Both the position numbers and the translations under genes were made by a program. The notes beneath the pieces were generated by a model, which did not search any database, was not told the DNA's origin, and was given only the letters and a program-made list of their open reading frames with translations. A stretch of 62,821 nucleotides of DNA from DYEP01 sp040755615 (lineage in GTDB: Bacteria > Bacillota > Sulfobacillia > DUSP01 > DYEP01). Shown here one piece after another: positions 15,849 through 24,265 of the stretch. Where the stretch lies: the NCBI GenBank assembly GCA_040755615.1, contig JBFMAL010000014.1:1-62821 (forward strand), given 5' to 3'. Within the stretch, counting starts at the first letter, position 1, and each line of letters starts with the position of its first letter.

Positions 15849-17516
15849 ATGAACAGGCCTGAATTGCAAAAAGCTGCACATATCCTGACATTTGTATCTC
15901 TCCTCACAGGCGCGCAGGGGTTCGTCGCGGACTGCGGCGGCAGGGTGCTGGCTTCCGCAGGCGGGTATGACCGGACCTCGTTACCTCCGGACCACCCCGC
16001 GCGTTCTGTGCTCGGCTCGGACAGCGTGTACATGATACCCGACGAGTCAAGATCCGTTTTTGCGGTGTATTTCCCGGTACTTTCGGCAGGCGAATGCCTC
16101 GGGGTGCTGGGGCTGGAAACCGAGTGCAAAGAGACGGGGGAAAGGCTGGCCAGGGCGGGCCAGTCCATCCAAGCACTGGCAGACATGATGAGGACGGGGC
16201 CGGGCGGATCCCAGCACGCCTTCGTCCCGGAAGGACCACTGGTACAGGCGGTCATCGAGATGCTGGACGAGCCAGTGGCTGTGATAGACGCCACAGGAAG
16301 GCTCACCCACCTGAACCAGGCCGGGATTTCCCTGTTCGGGCGCGGTGCAATAGGGGAGTGGTTTGAGGACAGGTTCCCGGGCTCGGGGTTTACCGCCGCC
16401 TGGGCAAGGCTGAGGGGAGAGGGCAAATCCTTTGTCAACGTGGACCTGGATTTGCCTGAGGGGGAATACAGGGCTACCCTCAGAGCGGCGAGGTCGGGTC
16501 CACGCACGGTAGGCGTAGTGCTTACCGTACGGCCCGACAGCAGAGAGCCGGGAAGTCCGGGCTGGCGCTTTACGTTTGACGAGATCAAGGGGACGAGCCC
16601 TGCCATCCGGAAAGCCAAAGAGATGGCCCGGAAGGTCGCGTCCACCGACTCCACGGTGCTGCTTTTAGGCGAGAGTGGGACGGGGAAGGAACTGTTCGCC
16701 CGCGCTATCCACGGTCACTCGTTCCGCGCGTCAAAGCCATTCGTCGCCATAAACTGTGCTGCCATCCCCGAGAGCCTGCTTGAGAGCGAACTTTTTGGCT
16801 ACGAGGGAGGCGCATTCACGGGGGCGAGGCCCGGAGGCAAGCCGGGCAAGTTCGAGGTGGCCAACGGGGGAACGGTATTCCTCGATGAGATAGGCGACAT
16901 GCCTTTGGTGCTCCAGGCCAAGCTCCTGCGCGTGCTGCAGGACAAGGAAGTGGAGCGCGTTGGCGGTATCAGGCCCGTGAGCGTGGATGTGCGGGTAATT
17001 TCGGCTAGCCACAAGGACCTCGAGGAACTTGTCATGAAGGGCGCGTTCAGGGAGGACCTCTACTACCGCCTGGCAGTGATCCCGCTTCATATACCGGCGC
17101 TGCGCGAACGCAAGGAAGACCTGTATCTTCTGCTCGAACATTATCTCAGAAGGTACAGGACCCTGTACTCAAAAACGCCCAAGCGGCTTTCATCCGAGGT
17201 GCTGAAGGTGCTGTTCGATTACGACTGGCCGGGGAATGTGAGAGAATTGGAAAACACCGTGGAATATATCGTTAACATGGAGTCGGGCGACCTGGTTACC
17301 TTGGACAGCCTTCCGCCCAGGTTCGCAAGGCTCATCGCGCGGGAGACGACCGGGGATCCGGGGATGAGCATAGAGAGTGCTGAGGCGGATGCCATACGAC
17401 GCGCGCTTGAGATTTACGGTACGTCCGCCAGAGGGAAGGAGAAGGCGGCCAGGGCCCTGGGTATCCATAGGGCAACGCTCTACCGCAAACTGAAGAAACT
17501 GGGAATAGACGCCTGA
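15849..17516 (+). CDS. Sigma-54-dependent transcriptional activator with PAS-like sensor
   Basis: This 555-residue protein has an N-terminal sensory region (1-125) of unknown fold and a PAS-like segment (about 133-225, VAVIDATGRLTHLNQAG). The AAA+ domain has GESGTGKE (274-281), the sigma-54 contact loop GAFTGA (321-326) and Walker B VFLDEIGD (343-350). A Fis-type helix-turn-helix lies at the end (RALGIHRATLYRKLKKLG). It activates RNA polymerase carrying sigma-54. A -24/-12 promoter and GTCGC/GCGAC dyads lie directly downstream, before the DUF917 gene and again before the permease, so those genes are the likely targets. The start ATG 15849 follows AGGAG. The ligand sensed is unknown. Confidence 0.92.
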   Translation: MNRPELQKAAHILTFVSLLTGAQGFVADCGGRVLASAGGYDRTSLPPDHPARSVLGSDSVYMIPDESRSVFAVYFPVLSAGECLGVLGLETECKETGERLARAGQSIQALADMMRTGPGGSQHAFVPEGPLVQAVIEMLDEPVAVIDATGRLTHLNQAGISLFGRGAIGEWFEDRFPGSGFTAAWARLRGEGKSFVNVDLDLPEGEYRATLRAARSGPRTVGVVLTVRPDSREPGSPGWRFTFDEIKGTSPAIRKAKEMARKVASTDSTVLLLGESGTGKELFARAIHGHSFRASKPFVAINCAAIPESLLESELFGYEGGAFTGARPGGKPGKFEVANGGTVFLDEIGDMPLVLQAKLLRVLQDKEVERVGGIRPVSVDVRVISASHKDLEELVMKGAFREDLYYRLAVIPLHIPALRERKEDLYLLLEHYLRRYRTLYSKTPKRLSSEVLKVLFDYDWPGNVRELENTVEYIVNMESGDLVTLDSLPPRFARLIARETTGDPGMSIESAEADAIRRALEIYGTSARGKEKAARALGIHRATLYRKLKKLGIDA

Positions 17517-17521
17517 CCCGT

Positions 17522-17537
17522 GTCGCAAGGCCGCGAC
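17522..17537. promoter_or_regulatory. GTCGC-N6-GCGAC dyad, possible activator binding site
   Basis: A perfect 5+5 bp inverted repeat immediately follows the activator gene and lies 16 nt upstream of the -24 element. A similar dyad with a 5-nt spacer recurs at 20263-20277 before the permease promoter. That recurrence is why I read it as the binding site of the adjacent sigma-54 activator. Confidence 0.45.
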
Positions 17538-17552
17538 GCATCTGCACATAGA

Positions 17553-17568
17553 TGGTACGGGTCTTGCT
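17553..17568 (+). promoter_or_regulatory. Sigma-54 (-24/-12) promoter for the first DUF917 module
   Basis: TGGTACGGGTCTTGCT matches TGGYAC-N5-TTGCW, with the GG and GC elements exactly 10 nt apart. It lies 33 nt upstream of the DUF917 start codon and directly downstream of the sigma-54 activator gene. Confidence 0.85.
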
Positions 17569-17600
17569 AAAGCAGTTGACATGAAGAAGGGAAACAAAAA

Positions 17601-18683
17601 GTGTACGTAGACCTGTCAGAACTGGAAGCGCTGAGATTAGGCGCCACCGTGCTGGGTTCGGGGGGAGGAGGGGACACTTATCTCTCCTACCTGCTAGCGC
17701 GAGAGGCGGTAAAAAAGCACGGGCCGGTAAGACTTCTGCAGGTACACGAGTTGCCTGATGACGCGCTGGTCATTCCCACAGCCATGATGGGTTCCCCCAT
17801 GATCATGAACGAGAGGGTACCCTCCGGGAAGGAAGCGCTCACCTCGCTGCGTACCGTGGAGAAGCAGCTGGGGCGGCAGGCGCTGGCTACAATGCCTATC
17901 GAAGCAGGGGGACTGAACGCCTTCACAGCGCTGACTGCTGCCGCTCGGGGCGGCCTGCCCGTGGTGGACGGGGACGGGATGGGCCGGGCGTTCCCCGAGC
18001 TGCAGATGTGCACGTTTCACGTGTACGGTGTGGCGGGTTCACCCGTGGCAGTCACCTCTGAACAGGGGCACAGCGTCGTCATCGAGTCCGCTGAAAACCC
18101 GATGCTTGAGCGTCTGGCGCGAGCGACGGTGGCCGGCATGGGAGGCGTGGGATACATCGCCGCGTATCCAATGAGCGGCAAACAGGTGAAGGAAGCATCG
18201 GTGGCGGGCACCCTGTCGTTGGGCATCCGCATAGGGCAGGCGCTGCTGTCCGCCGAGCGAAAGAGGTCCCACCCAGCTGGCGCGCTGCTTGACGCATTTG
18301 CCCAGTCCACTTACGGTCAGGGCATGGTGCTGCTCGAGGGCCGGGTGACGGCGTTGGAGAGGCAGCGCGCAAGAAGGGTGACTGTGGAAGGCCACGAGTC
18401 CTACGCCCGGCAGACGCTGGAGGTGGAGTTCCGCTACGAGAACCTCATCGCCCGCTTGGACGGCAGGGTGGTGTCTACCGTACCCGAACTCATTGTGTTC
18501 TTGCACTACGAGACTGGCATGCCGCTGCTTACCGAAGAGCTCAGGCCGGGCATGAGAGTGATCTGCCTGTCCGTACCTACCCCGGAGATCACCGTTACCG
18601 AGGAAGCGCTGGCCGTCTTCGGTCCGAAAGCGTTCGGGTATGATTGCGAGTTCAGGTCTGCAAGGAAGGACGGTTGGCGATGA
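17601..18683 (+). CDS. DUF917 family protein (first copy)
   Basis: This 360-residue protein has the DUF917 hallmarks: ATVLGSGGGGDTYL at 15-28, the TAMMGSPMIMNERVP stretch, ATMPIEAGGLNAF, and PVVDGDGMGRAFPELQM with the conserved Asp and Glu residues. The family (PF06032) has, as I recall, been linked to desulfuration of S-methyl-thiohydantoin-type compounds. Here it is better taken as acting on a hydantoin-like or related heterocycle of unknown identity. It starts with GTG 17601 and is the first gene behind the sigma-54 promoter. Its stop overlaps the hydantoinase-like gene by 4 nt. A paralogue with the same partner lies at 23162. Confidence 0.88.
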   Translation: MYVDLSELEALRLGATVLGSGGGGDTYLSYLLAREAVKKHGPVRLLQVHELPDDALVIPTAMMGSPMIMNERVPSGKEALTSLRTVEKQLGRQALATMPIEAGGLNAFTALTAAARGGLPVVDGDGMGRAFPELQMCTFHVYGVAGSPVAVTSEQGHSVVIESAENPMLERLARATVAGMGGVGYIAAYPMSGKQVKEASVAGTLSLGIRIGQALLSAERKRSHPAGALLDAFAQSTYGQGMVLLEGRVTALERQRARRVTVEGHESYARQTLEVEFRYENLIARLDGRVVSTVPELIVFLHYETGMPLLTEELRPGMRVICLSVPTPEITVTEEALAVFGPKAFGYDCEFRSARKDGWR

Positions 18684-20248
18684 GCGGCTACAGGCTGGGG
18701 ATGGACGTGGGAGGCACCAACACCGACGCCGTGGTCATGGACCGGGATATGAACATCCTGGGCGCTGCCAAGTATCCCACCACGCCCGATATCGCCACAG
18801 GCATCTTTGAGAGCATGGACCGCGCGCTCTCCCAGTCGTCAGTGGCCCCGGGGGAGATAGAGCGCGTGATGGTAGGGACCACCCAGTGCCTTGATGCGCT
18901 GGAGCAGCGAAAACGCCTGGCGCGGGTGGGCGCCATCAGGATCGGACTGCCGTGCTCCGCCGAGGTACCTCCCTTCATTGACTGGCCCGAGGACCTGAAA
19001 GCGGCGTGCGAGGGGGGCTGGGCGGTCGTGGGCGGCGGTTTTGAATATGACGGCAGGCCCATGGCTGACCTGGACGAGGCAGCGCTTGGTCGGGCGCTCT
19101 CTGAGTTCAAGCGGAAGGGCGTCGAGTCCATCGCCATTACCTGCGTGTTCTCTCCGGTGGCGACCGCGCACGAGCGCCGGGCAGCCGAGATGGTGAAACG
19201 AGCGTTCGGCCCAGATTTCCCCGTCACGCTGTCCCACGAGATCGGGAGCATGGGGCTGATCGAAAGGGAGAACTCGGCCCTTTTGAATGCGACGCTTGTG
19301 AAAGTGGCGGACCTGGCGGCAGGAGGTCTGAAGAGAGCCCTGCTTGAGAGGGGAATCGTGGCCTCCTGCTACTTCGCGCAAAACGACGGATCCGCCATGT
19401 CGCTGTCATGCGCGACAAAGTACCCTGTGCTTACCATCGGGTCCGGTGCTGCCAACAGCATCAAGGGCGCAGGCTTTCTAAGCGGGCTTCGGGACTGCAT
19501 CGTGATAGACGTAGGTGGTACTTCCACGTACGTAGGTGTGCTTGTGAAAGGTTGTCTGCGAGAGTCCGTCGGGGCGACCAGGATCGCCGGAGTGCGAACC
19601 AACTTCCGCATCCCGGACGTAGTATCGCTGAACCTCGGGGGAGGCAGTGTGGTGGCAAAAGATGGTGGGCGCGCCAGGATCCTCGAGGACAGCGTGGGCT
19701 ACGAGCTGACACGGAGCGCGCTCGCCTGGGGCGGAGACACGTTTACTCTGACAGACGCCGCGCTGGCCTTGGGGAAGCTCGGCGTGAAAGACCCCGCGTG
19801 CGACAGGCGTCGCCTGGATGGCATCGACACCACGCTCTGCCGGAAGGCACTGGCGCTGGTGCAGAAGCGGGTGGAGGACGCCATCGAGCTGGTGCGCGAG
19901 GGCAACCAGCATGCCGTCGCCGTGCTGGTCGGTGGTGCCAGTGACATGCTGCCCGAATACCTTTCAGGCGTAAGCGAGGTGTACCGTCCCCCCCACCGCG
20001 AGTATGCCAACGCCGTCGGTGCCGCAATTGCCAGGGTGAGCGGCCAGGTGGACAGATTATGGGTATATGGCGAGTCCGAGAGGGAAGAAACGCTTCGCAT
20101 CGTAGTGGCCAAAGCCGTGGAGCAGGCCATCAGGGCCGGCGCTGCGCCCGGCACCGTGAATGTGGCGGAAATAGAGGAGACGCCGCTTTCATACCTGTCG
20201 GAGGATGCGGTACGAGTCAAGGTAAAGGCATGGGGCGAACCCTCTTAA
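18680..20248 (+). CDS. Hydantoinase/oxoprolinase-family protein (first copy), altered second phosphate motif
   Basis: This is 522 residues from ATG 18680, which overlaps the DUF917 stop (ATGA). The actin/Hsp70-like ATP fold of HyuA/oxoprolinase proteins is visible: GMDVGGTNTDAV (7-18), LSHEIGSMGLIERENSALLN (about 184-203) and IDVGGTSTYVG (276-286). In the last motif the usual Asp (GGT(S/T)TDVG) is Tyr284. In the second paralogue of this window it is Asp281, so this copy may be impaired or specialised. Family members couple ATP hydrolysis to opening of 5-membered amide rings, but usually with a HyuB subunit, which is absent. Pairing with DUF917 suggests that the two proteins act together. Confidence 0.85.
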   Translation: MSGYRLGMDVGGTNTDAVVMDRDMNILGAAKYPTTPDIATGIFESMDRALSQSSVAPGEIERVMVGTTQCLDALEQRKRLARVGAIRIGLPCSAEVPPFIDWPEDLKAACEGGWAVVGGGFEYDGRPMADLDEAALGRALSEFKRKGVESIAITCVFSPVATAHERRAAEMVKRAFGPDFPVTLSHEIGSMGLIERENSALLNATLVKVADLAAGGLKRALLERGIVASCYFAQNDGSAMSLSCATKYPVLTIGSGAANSIKGAGFLSGLRDCIVIDVGGTSTYVGVLVKGCLRESVGATRIAGVRTNFRIPDVVSLNLGGGSVVAKDGGRARILEDSVGYELTRSALAWGGDTFTLTDAALALGKLGVKDPACDRRRLDGIDTTLCRKALALVQKRVEDAIELVREGNQHAVAVLVGGASDMLPEYLSGVSEVYRPPHREYANAVGAAIARVSGQVDRLWVYGESEREETLRIVVAKAVEQAIRAGAAPGTVNVAEIEETPLSYLSEDAVRVKVKAWGEPS

Positions 20249-20262
20249 AACCTCTCACTTAA

Positions 20263-20288
20263 GTCGCAAATGGCGACAGAAAAGTCGC
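20263..20288. promoter_or_regulatory. GTCGC-N5-GCGAC dyad plus extra half-site
   Basis: An inverted repeat at 20263-20277 is followed by a further GTCGC at 20284-20288, about 100 nt upstream of the permease -24/-12 promoter. That is the usual distance for enhancer sites of sigma-54 activators. It resembles the dyad at 17522. Confidence 0.5.
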
Positions 20289-20373
20289 ATTTCCTCGCGA
20301 GCCGCGCATACGAAAGACTCCCTTTTGTGCTGCTGCCCCCGCAGAACTCCTGCACTGTGAGGCCTCGTAATCC

Positions 20374-20389
20374 TGGCATATATTTTGCT
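20374..20389 (+). promoter_or_regulatory. Sigma-54 (-24/-12) promoter for the permease gene
   Basis: TGGCATATATTTTGCT has GG and GC separated by exactly 10 nt, with a T-rich -12 flank. It lies 100 nt upstream of the NCS1 permease start, in the 240-nt gap after the first hydantoinase-like gene. Confidence 0.82.
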
Positions 20390-20488
20390 AGTCATTTGAC
20401 TAACCGTCATTAGCGGGAGGTGGTTGCTGCGAAAGAGTGAGCGGCTAAGATCCCATAAAGGCAAGCATTTACAAGGGAGGGACATGTC

Positions 20489-21850
20489 TTGAGCAATCGT
20501 TCTCATGACAGCTATGGTGACTATGCGGTAGTTCAGGTCCCCAGGGACCAATTGAAGAGCGCATTTGGCTTGTTCCTGGTGTACACCGGCGTGCTGGTAT
20601 GTATCGCGGTGATCTGGGGCGGCGGCGCGCTCGGGAACGGGTTGACCTTTTACGACATGGTGAAAGCGTCGGTACTGGGTTCGTTGATCCTTGGAGTCAT
20701 TGGCTTTTTTACCGCCAAAATTGGCGGGCATACCAGGGCATCCACTTATGTCATCCTGCGGCATTCCTTCGGCCGGATCGGTTCGATGTGGGCAGGCGCC
20801 GCAGTATCAGGGATCGCCTGCGGGATCGGCTGGTTCTTCATTCAAGCATGGCTGTTCGGCACGGTGTTCTCCACCATTGCGAAGGAGCTTTGGGGAAGCG
20901 TACCTTTCTGGGCCTCCGCCCCTGCCGCGTCGCTCTGGGGCGCTGTGCTCATGACGTTGAGCGCGGCCTTCGGGTACAAGGGTATCGCATTCTTAAGCTA
21001 CCTTGCCGTGCCGCTGTTTCTCATCGCGCTGGGCGGCGGCTCCTACGCGGCCATTACCGAGGCGGGCGGGTTCTCCGCGGCACTAGTCGCGCAGCCGGCC
21101 AATCCCATGCCCTTCGCGGGCGCAGTCACCGCAGTGGTGGGCATGTATATCGCAGGCGCCACCATTACCTCTGACATCTCCAGGTATTCAGAAAAGCCCA
21201 ATGACGGCGGCTGGGCCTGGTTCTGGCAGGTCGTGCTGTTGCAGCCCGTGCTGATGCTGGCGGGCGGTACGCTCACATTGCTCACCCCGGCGTCTGATGT
21301 GGCGCAGGCCATGGCACACCTCGGGATAGGGCTGGGCGCTCTCGTGCTTATCGTATTTGGCCAGTGGACCACAAACGACAACAACCTATACAATGGCGCC
21401 CTTGCCTTCGCCAATACCTTCAGGGTGAAGAAGGCCACCATCACCATTATCATGGGCTTTATCGGCGCTGTGCTCGCGTCCATGACGGCCGCGGGGTTTT
21501 TCGGGACTGATCCGTTTATCAAGTTCCTCACCCAGCTCGGACGCTTTCTGCCGCCTATTGCCGGCGTGCTGCTGGCAGACTTCTACGTGTTCAAACCGTA
21601 CAAGCTGGGCAAGAAGGACGCGGACGAGCGCTATGCCTTCGGGCCAGGCACCCGTTACTCGAGATACAACGTGGCGGGAATGGCCGCGTGGGTCCTCGCG
21701 GGCCTGCTCGCACCGTCAATACCTGGCATCGTGGCCCTGAACTCTGTGCTTCTTGGCTTCGTCCTCTATCTGGTCATCGCATGGGGCGCGTCAGCCATGA
21801 ATTTGAAGTATGAGGTGGGGACCTGGATCGAAGGCGAGGACGGATTCTAA
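20489..21850 (+). CDS. NCS1-family cytosine/purine-type permease
   Basis: This 453-residue protein has 12 predicted helices. YDMVKASVLGSLILGVIGFF, GGHTRASTYVILRHSFG and the later DISRYSEKPNDG are hallmarks of the NCS1 family (cytosine, purine, allantoin and hydantoin carriers). It should import a nitrogen heterocycle with a cation across the cytoplasmic membrane. It starts with TTG 20489 after GGGAGGG. It lies between two DUF917/hydantoinase modules behind its own sigma-54 promoter, so it is probably the uptake step for their substrate. Residues defining the exact ligand cannot be read off here. Confidence 0.87.
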   Translation: MSNRSHDSYGDYAVVQVPRDQLKSAFGLFLVYTGVLVCIAVIWGGGALGNGLTFYDMVKASVLGSLILGVIGFFTAKIGGHTRASTYVILRHSFGRIGSMWAGAAVSGIACGIGWFFIQAWLFGTVFSTIAKELWGSVPFWASAPAASLWGAVLMTLSAAFGYKGIAFLSYLAVPLFLIALGGGSYAAITEAGGFSAALVAQPANPMPFAGAVTAVVGMYIAGATITSDISRYSEKPNDGGWAWFWQVVLLQPVLMLAGGTLTLLTPASDVAQAMAHLGIGLGALVLIVFGQWTTNDNNLYNGALAFANTFRVKKATITIIMGFIGAVLASMTAAGFFGTDPFIKFLTQLGRFLPPIAGVLLADFYVFKPYKLGKKDADERYAFGPGTRYSRYNVAGMAAWVLAGLLAPSIPGIVALNSVLLGFVLYLVIAWGASAMNLKYEVGTWIEGEDGF

Positions 21851-21871
21851 ACCGAAAAGGAGGGAAGTTGT

Positions 21872-22267
21872 ATGACTGCATCCTTGGAGTCATTTAAGAA
21901 ACAGGTACACGTAGTGACGCTCGTCTTAGGCCTTGCCGCGCTGGTCGTGGCGCAGATGGCGGACACGTCAAAGGCGGCCGGCCTGTACACAGCTATTTCA
22001 CTTGGTCCTGTAGCGGCCGGCCTTATCACCATCTACAGGCACAAGGTATCGCCCGGCACGGACAAGTCCGTCGCGAAAATCGTGGTGGAGTGCGCGTGGG
22101 TGGACTTAAGCTTCGGTCTTGGGTTTTTGATGATGCTGCCTTCCAGCTACTATGCTGTCCAGTCTCCCGTTTCGGCCCTGCTGGGCATTGATGCGGTGAT
22201 AATGGCAGCGTACGGCCTTTACGTGCTCATTAACCTGAGCAAGATGGGCTTTTCTCTAACGCCCTGA
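21872..22267 (+). CDS. Small four-helix membrane protein of unknown function
   Basis: This 131-residue protein has predicted helices at about 13-29, 36-54, 75-95 and 103-125. The loop HKVSPGTDKSVAK between helices 2 and 3 is the only polar stretch. The ATG at 21872 follows AAGGAGGG, 21 nt after the permease stop, so it belongs to the permease unit. I do not recognise the family. It could be an accessory subunit of the carrier, a guess resting only on position. Confidence 0.65.
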   Translation: MTASLESFKKQVHVVTLVLGLAALVVAQMADTSKAAGLYTAISLGPVAAGLITIYRHKVSPGTDKSVAKIVVECAWVDLSFGLGFLMMLPSSYYAVQSPVSALLGIDAVIMAAYGLYVLINLSKMGFSLTP

Positions 22268-22284
22268 GCCCGTACGCGAAGACG

Positions 22285-22309
22285 GTGGCCCTGCTAAACG
22301 CGGGGCCAC
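22285..22309 (+). promoter_or_regulatory. Hairpin between the membrane protein and nitroreductase genes
   Basis: GTGGCCC and GGGCCAC form a 7-bp stem around an 11-nt loop, without a T-run. It could stabilise or attenuate the transcript in the 73-nt gap. Its function is unknown. Confidence 0.3.
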
Positions 22310-22340
22310 GTTACCGAAAATCCACTGGGAGGGGTGAAGA

Positions 22341-22862
22341 ATGGAACTGTCCGAAGCGATATATGGACGGCGCAGCGTGCGCTCGTACCTACCTGAAGAG
22401 GTGCCGCGGGAGGTACTCGACACGCTAATCGATGCGGGCAGATGGGCGCCCAGCGCCGGTTGCGCCCAACCCTGGGCGTTTGTGGTGGTGGACGAGCCCG
22501 AGCGGATAAAGAGGCTGAAGAGCATCGCCCCGGGTATGTTCAGCGAGCCCGCGTTTGTGATAGCCGTGTGTGCTGACAGACAGGCGGCGGTCCAGCGCAT
22601 GGGGCCCCAGGGAGAAATCCTGGCACTCATGGACGTGTGTATGGCAGCACAAAACATATCGCTAGCCGCGCACGCGGCGGGACTCGGTACCTGCATCATC
22701 AGGTCCTTTCACCAGAAAGCAGCAGCCGTGCTGCTTGGCTGTCCCGATGGGGTGGTGCCCGAACTGCTCATCGCGGGAGGCCGTGCGGACCGGATCCCCA
22801 GGGCGCCAAATAGGCGCGCGCTGGATCAGATCAGACACTTTAACAGGTGGGGACAGAAATGA
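22341..22862 (+). CDS. Nitroreductase-family FMN oxidoreductase
   Basis: This 173-residue protein begins MELSEAIYGRRSVRSYLPEEV, then DAGRWAPSAGCAQPWAFVVV. The R-R-S-x-R and W-A-P-S-x-x-x-x-P-W motifs bind FMN in the nitroreductase fold. GLGTCIIRSFHQ is the second conserved block. Such enzymes reduce nitro groups, flavins or activated C=C bonds with NAD(P)H, normally as dimers in the cytoplasm. The ATG 22341 follows GGGAGGGGTG. Its stop overlaps the next small gene by 4 nt. In this cluster it may reduce a ring intermediate, which is inferred from context. Confidence 0.88.
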   Translation: MELSEAIYGRRSVRSYLPEEVPREVLDTLIDAGRWAPSAGCAQPWAFVVVDEPERIKRLKSIAPGMFSEPAFVIAVCADRQAAVQRMGPQGEILALMDVCMAAQNISLAAHAAGLGTCIIRSFHQKAAAVLLGCPDGVVPELLIAGGRADRIPRAPNRRALDQIRHFNRWGQK

Positions 22863-23146
22863 AGGCAGAGACGAAACAGGAGCTAGGGCAGCTGTTGTGT
22901 TACATGGCGTCAAGCGCCAGGGGGCTACTCGATGAGCCTGCTTCATACGGCCCGTTCAGGCTCATTGACGCCGTATCAAGGCTCATCGGGAGCCTTGAGA
23001 CCGAAGGCGTATCTGACCCGGAACTTGCCCGGATCAGGACGCTCATAGATGAGCAGAAATACCTGGTGATGACCGACATCCATACATTTACCGAAATGCT
23101 GGACGCAGTGGTCATCGAACTTGCCACCTGGCTTGACGGTAAATGA
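22859..23146 (+). CDS. Small helical protein of unknown function
   Basis: This is 95 residues from ATG 22859, overlapping the nitroreductase stop (ATGA). It is predicted to be all alpha-helical with no cysteines beyond one near the start and no membrane segment. The stretch EPASYGPFRLIDAVSRLIGSLE, given in two parts as EPASYGPFRLID and AVSRLIGSLE, looks conserved, but I cannot name the family with certainty. It is coupled to the nitroreductase and followed 15 nt later by the second DUF917 gene, so it is probably part of the same pathway. Confidence 0.6.
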   Translation: MKAETKQELGQLLCYMASSARGLLDEPASYGPFRLIDAVSRLIGSLETEGVSDPELARIRTLIDEQKYLVMTDIHTFTEMLDAVVIELATWLDGK

Positions 23147-23161
23147 GAGGAGGATACCCTG

Positions 23162-24265
23162 TTGGTTCGAGAAATTGGAGTCCGAGAGATCGAGGATATC
23201 GCCACCGGCGCCGCGGTGCTCGGGACCGGGGGCGGGGGCGACCCTCACGTAGGTAAGCTTATGGCGCTTCAGGCGGTCACAGAGTGCGGTCCGGTCAAGC
23301 TGATAGACCTCGATGACGTACCTGACGACGCGCTGCTCATGCCTTTGGCCATGATGGGAGCGCCTACTGTGCTGGTGGAGAAAATCCCGAACGGGGCGGA
23401 GTTCCCTGCCGCCTACGACGCACTAAAGAACTACCTCGGCAAAGATGTCTACGCCACCATGCCAATCGAGGCAGGAGGCGTGAATTCTATGATCCCCCTT
23501 GCTTCAGCGGCAAGGCTGGGCATACCCGTGGTTGATGCGGACGGCATGGGCAGGGCCTTTCCTGAACTGCAGATGGTGACGTTTCACTTGTGCGGTGTGA
23601 AGGCGACCCCTATGGTGATGACAGATGAAAAGGGCAACACGCTGCTTTTGAATACTGTCAACAACAACTGGACTGAAGCCATCGCGCGCGCAGCGACGGT
23701 CGTCATGGGTGGAAGCGCCATGATCGCCATCTATCCCATGACCGGCGCCCAGGCCAAAGCAGGCGGGATCCGGCGGGTTGTAACCTTATGCCAGCGCATA
23801 GGTGAGGTGATCAGGGAGGCAAAGATACAAAGGCGTGACCCTGTGTCGGCAGTGCTCGAGGTGACCGGGGGTTTTGAGCTGTTCAAGGGGAAGATTACCG
23901 ACGTATCACGAAGGACGGTGGGAGGTTTCGCCCGCGGAGAAGCGACCTTCGAGGGTATGGATGGGTATAAGGGCAGGACCATGAAAGTGGAGTTCCAGAA
24001 CGAAAACCTCATCGCAACGTGCGACGGCGAGGTATGGGCGTCTGTGCCTGATCTCATTACTGTGCTGGACGCCGAGACGGCAAGGCCGATCACTACTGAA
24101 GGTCTCCGTTATGGCTACCGAGCGGTGATCATCGGCATACCGTGCGACTCCAAGTGGCGGTCGCCGGCCGGCATCGCTACGGTCGGACCCAGGTACTTCG
24201 GCTACGACGTGGACTACGTACCGGTGGAGCAGCGCCTGGCGGAGAGAGGGGGTGCGTTGAGGTGA
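23162..24265 (+). CDS. DUF917 family protein (second copy)
   Basis: This 367-residue protein is a clear paralogue of the 17601 product: AAVLGTGGGGDPHVGKLMA, LAMMGAPTVLVEKIP, YATMPIEAGGVNSM and PVVDADGMGRAFPELQM all align. Differences concentrate in the C-terminal third, as expected for altered substrate preference. It starts with TTG 23162 after GAGGAGG. Its stop TGA overlaps the GTG of the second hydantoinase-like gene. Same-family pairs in the same order, separated by a permease, suggest two linked steps or two related substrates. Confidence 0.88.
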   Translation: MVREIGVREIEDIATGAAVLGTGGGGDPHVGKLMALQAVTECGPVKLIDLDDVPDDALLMPLAMMGAPTVLVEKIPNGAEFPAAYDALKNYLGKDVYATMPIEAGGVNSMIPLASAARLGIPVVDADGMGRAFPELQMVTFHLCGVKATPMVMTDEKGNTLLLNTVNNNWTEAIARAATVVMGGSAMIAIYPMTGAQAKAGGIRRVVTLCQRIGEVIREAKIQRRDPVSAVLEVTGGFELFKGKITDVSRRTVGGFARGEATFEGMDGYKGRTMKVEFQNENLIATCDGEVWASVPDLITVLDAETARPITTEGLRYGYRAVIIGIPCDSKWRSPAGIATVGPRYFGYDVDYVPVEQRLAERGGALR

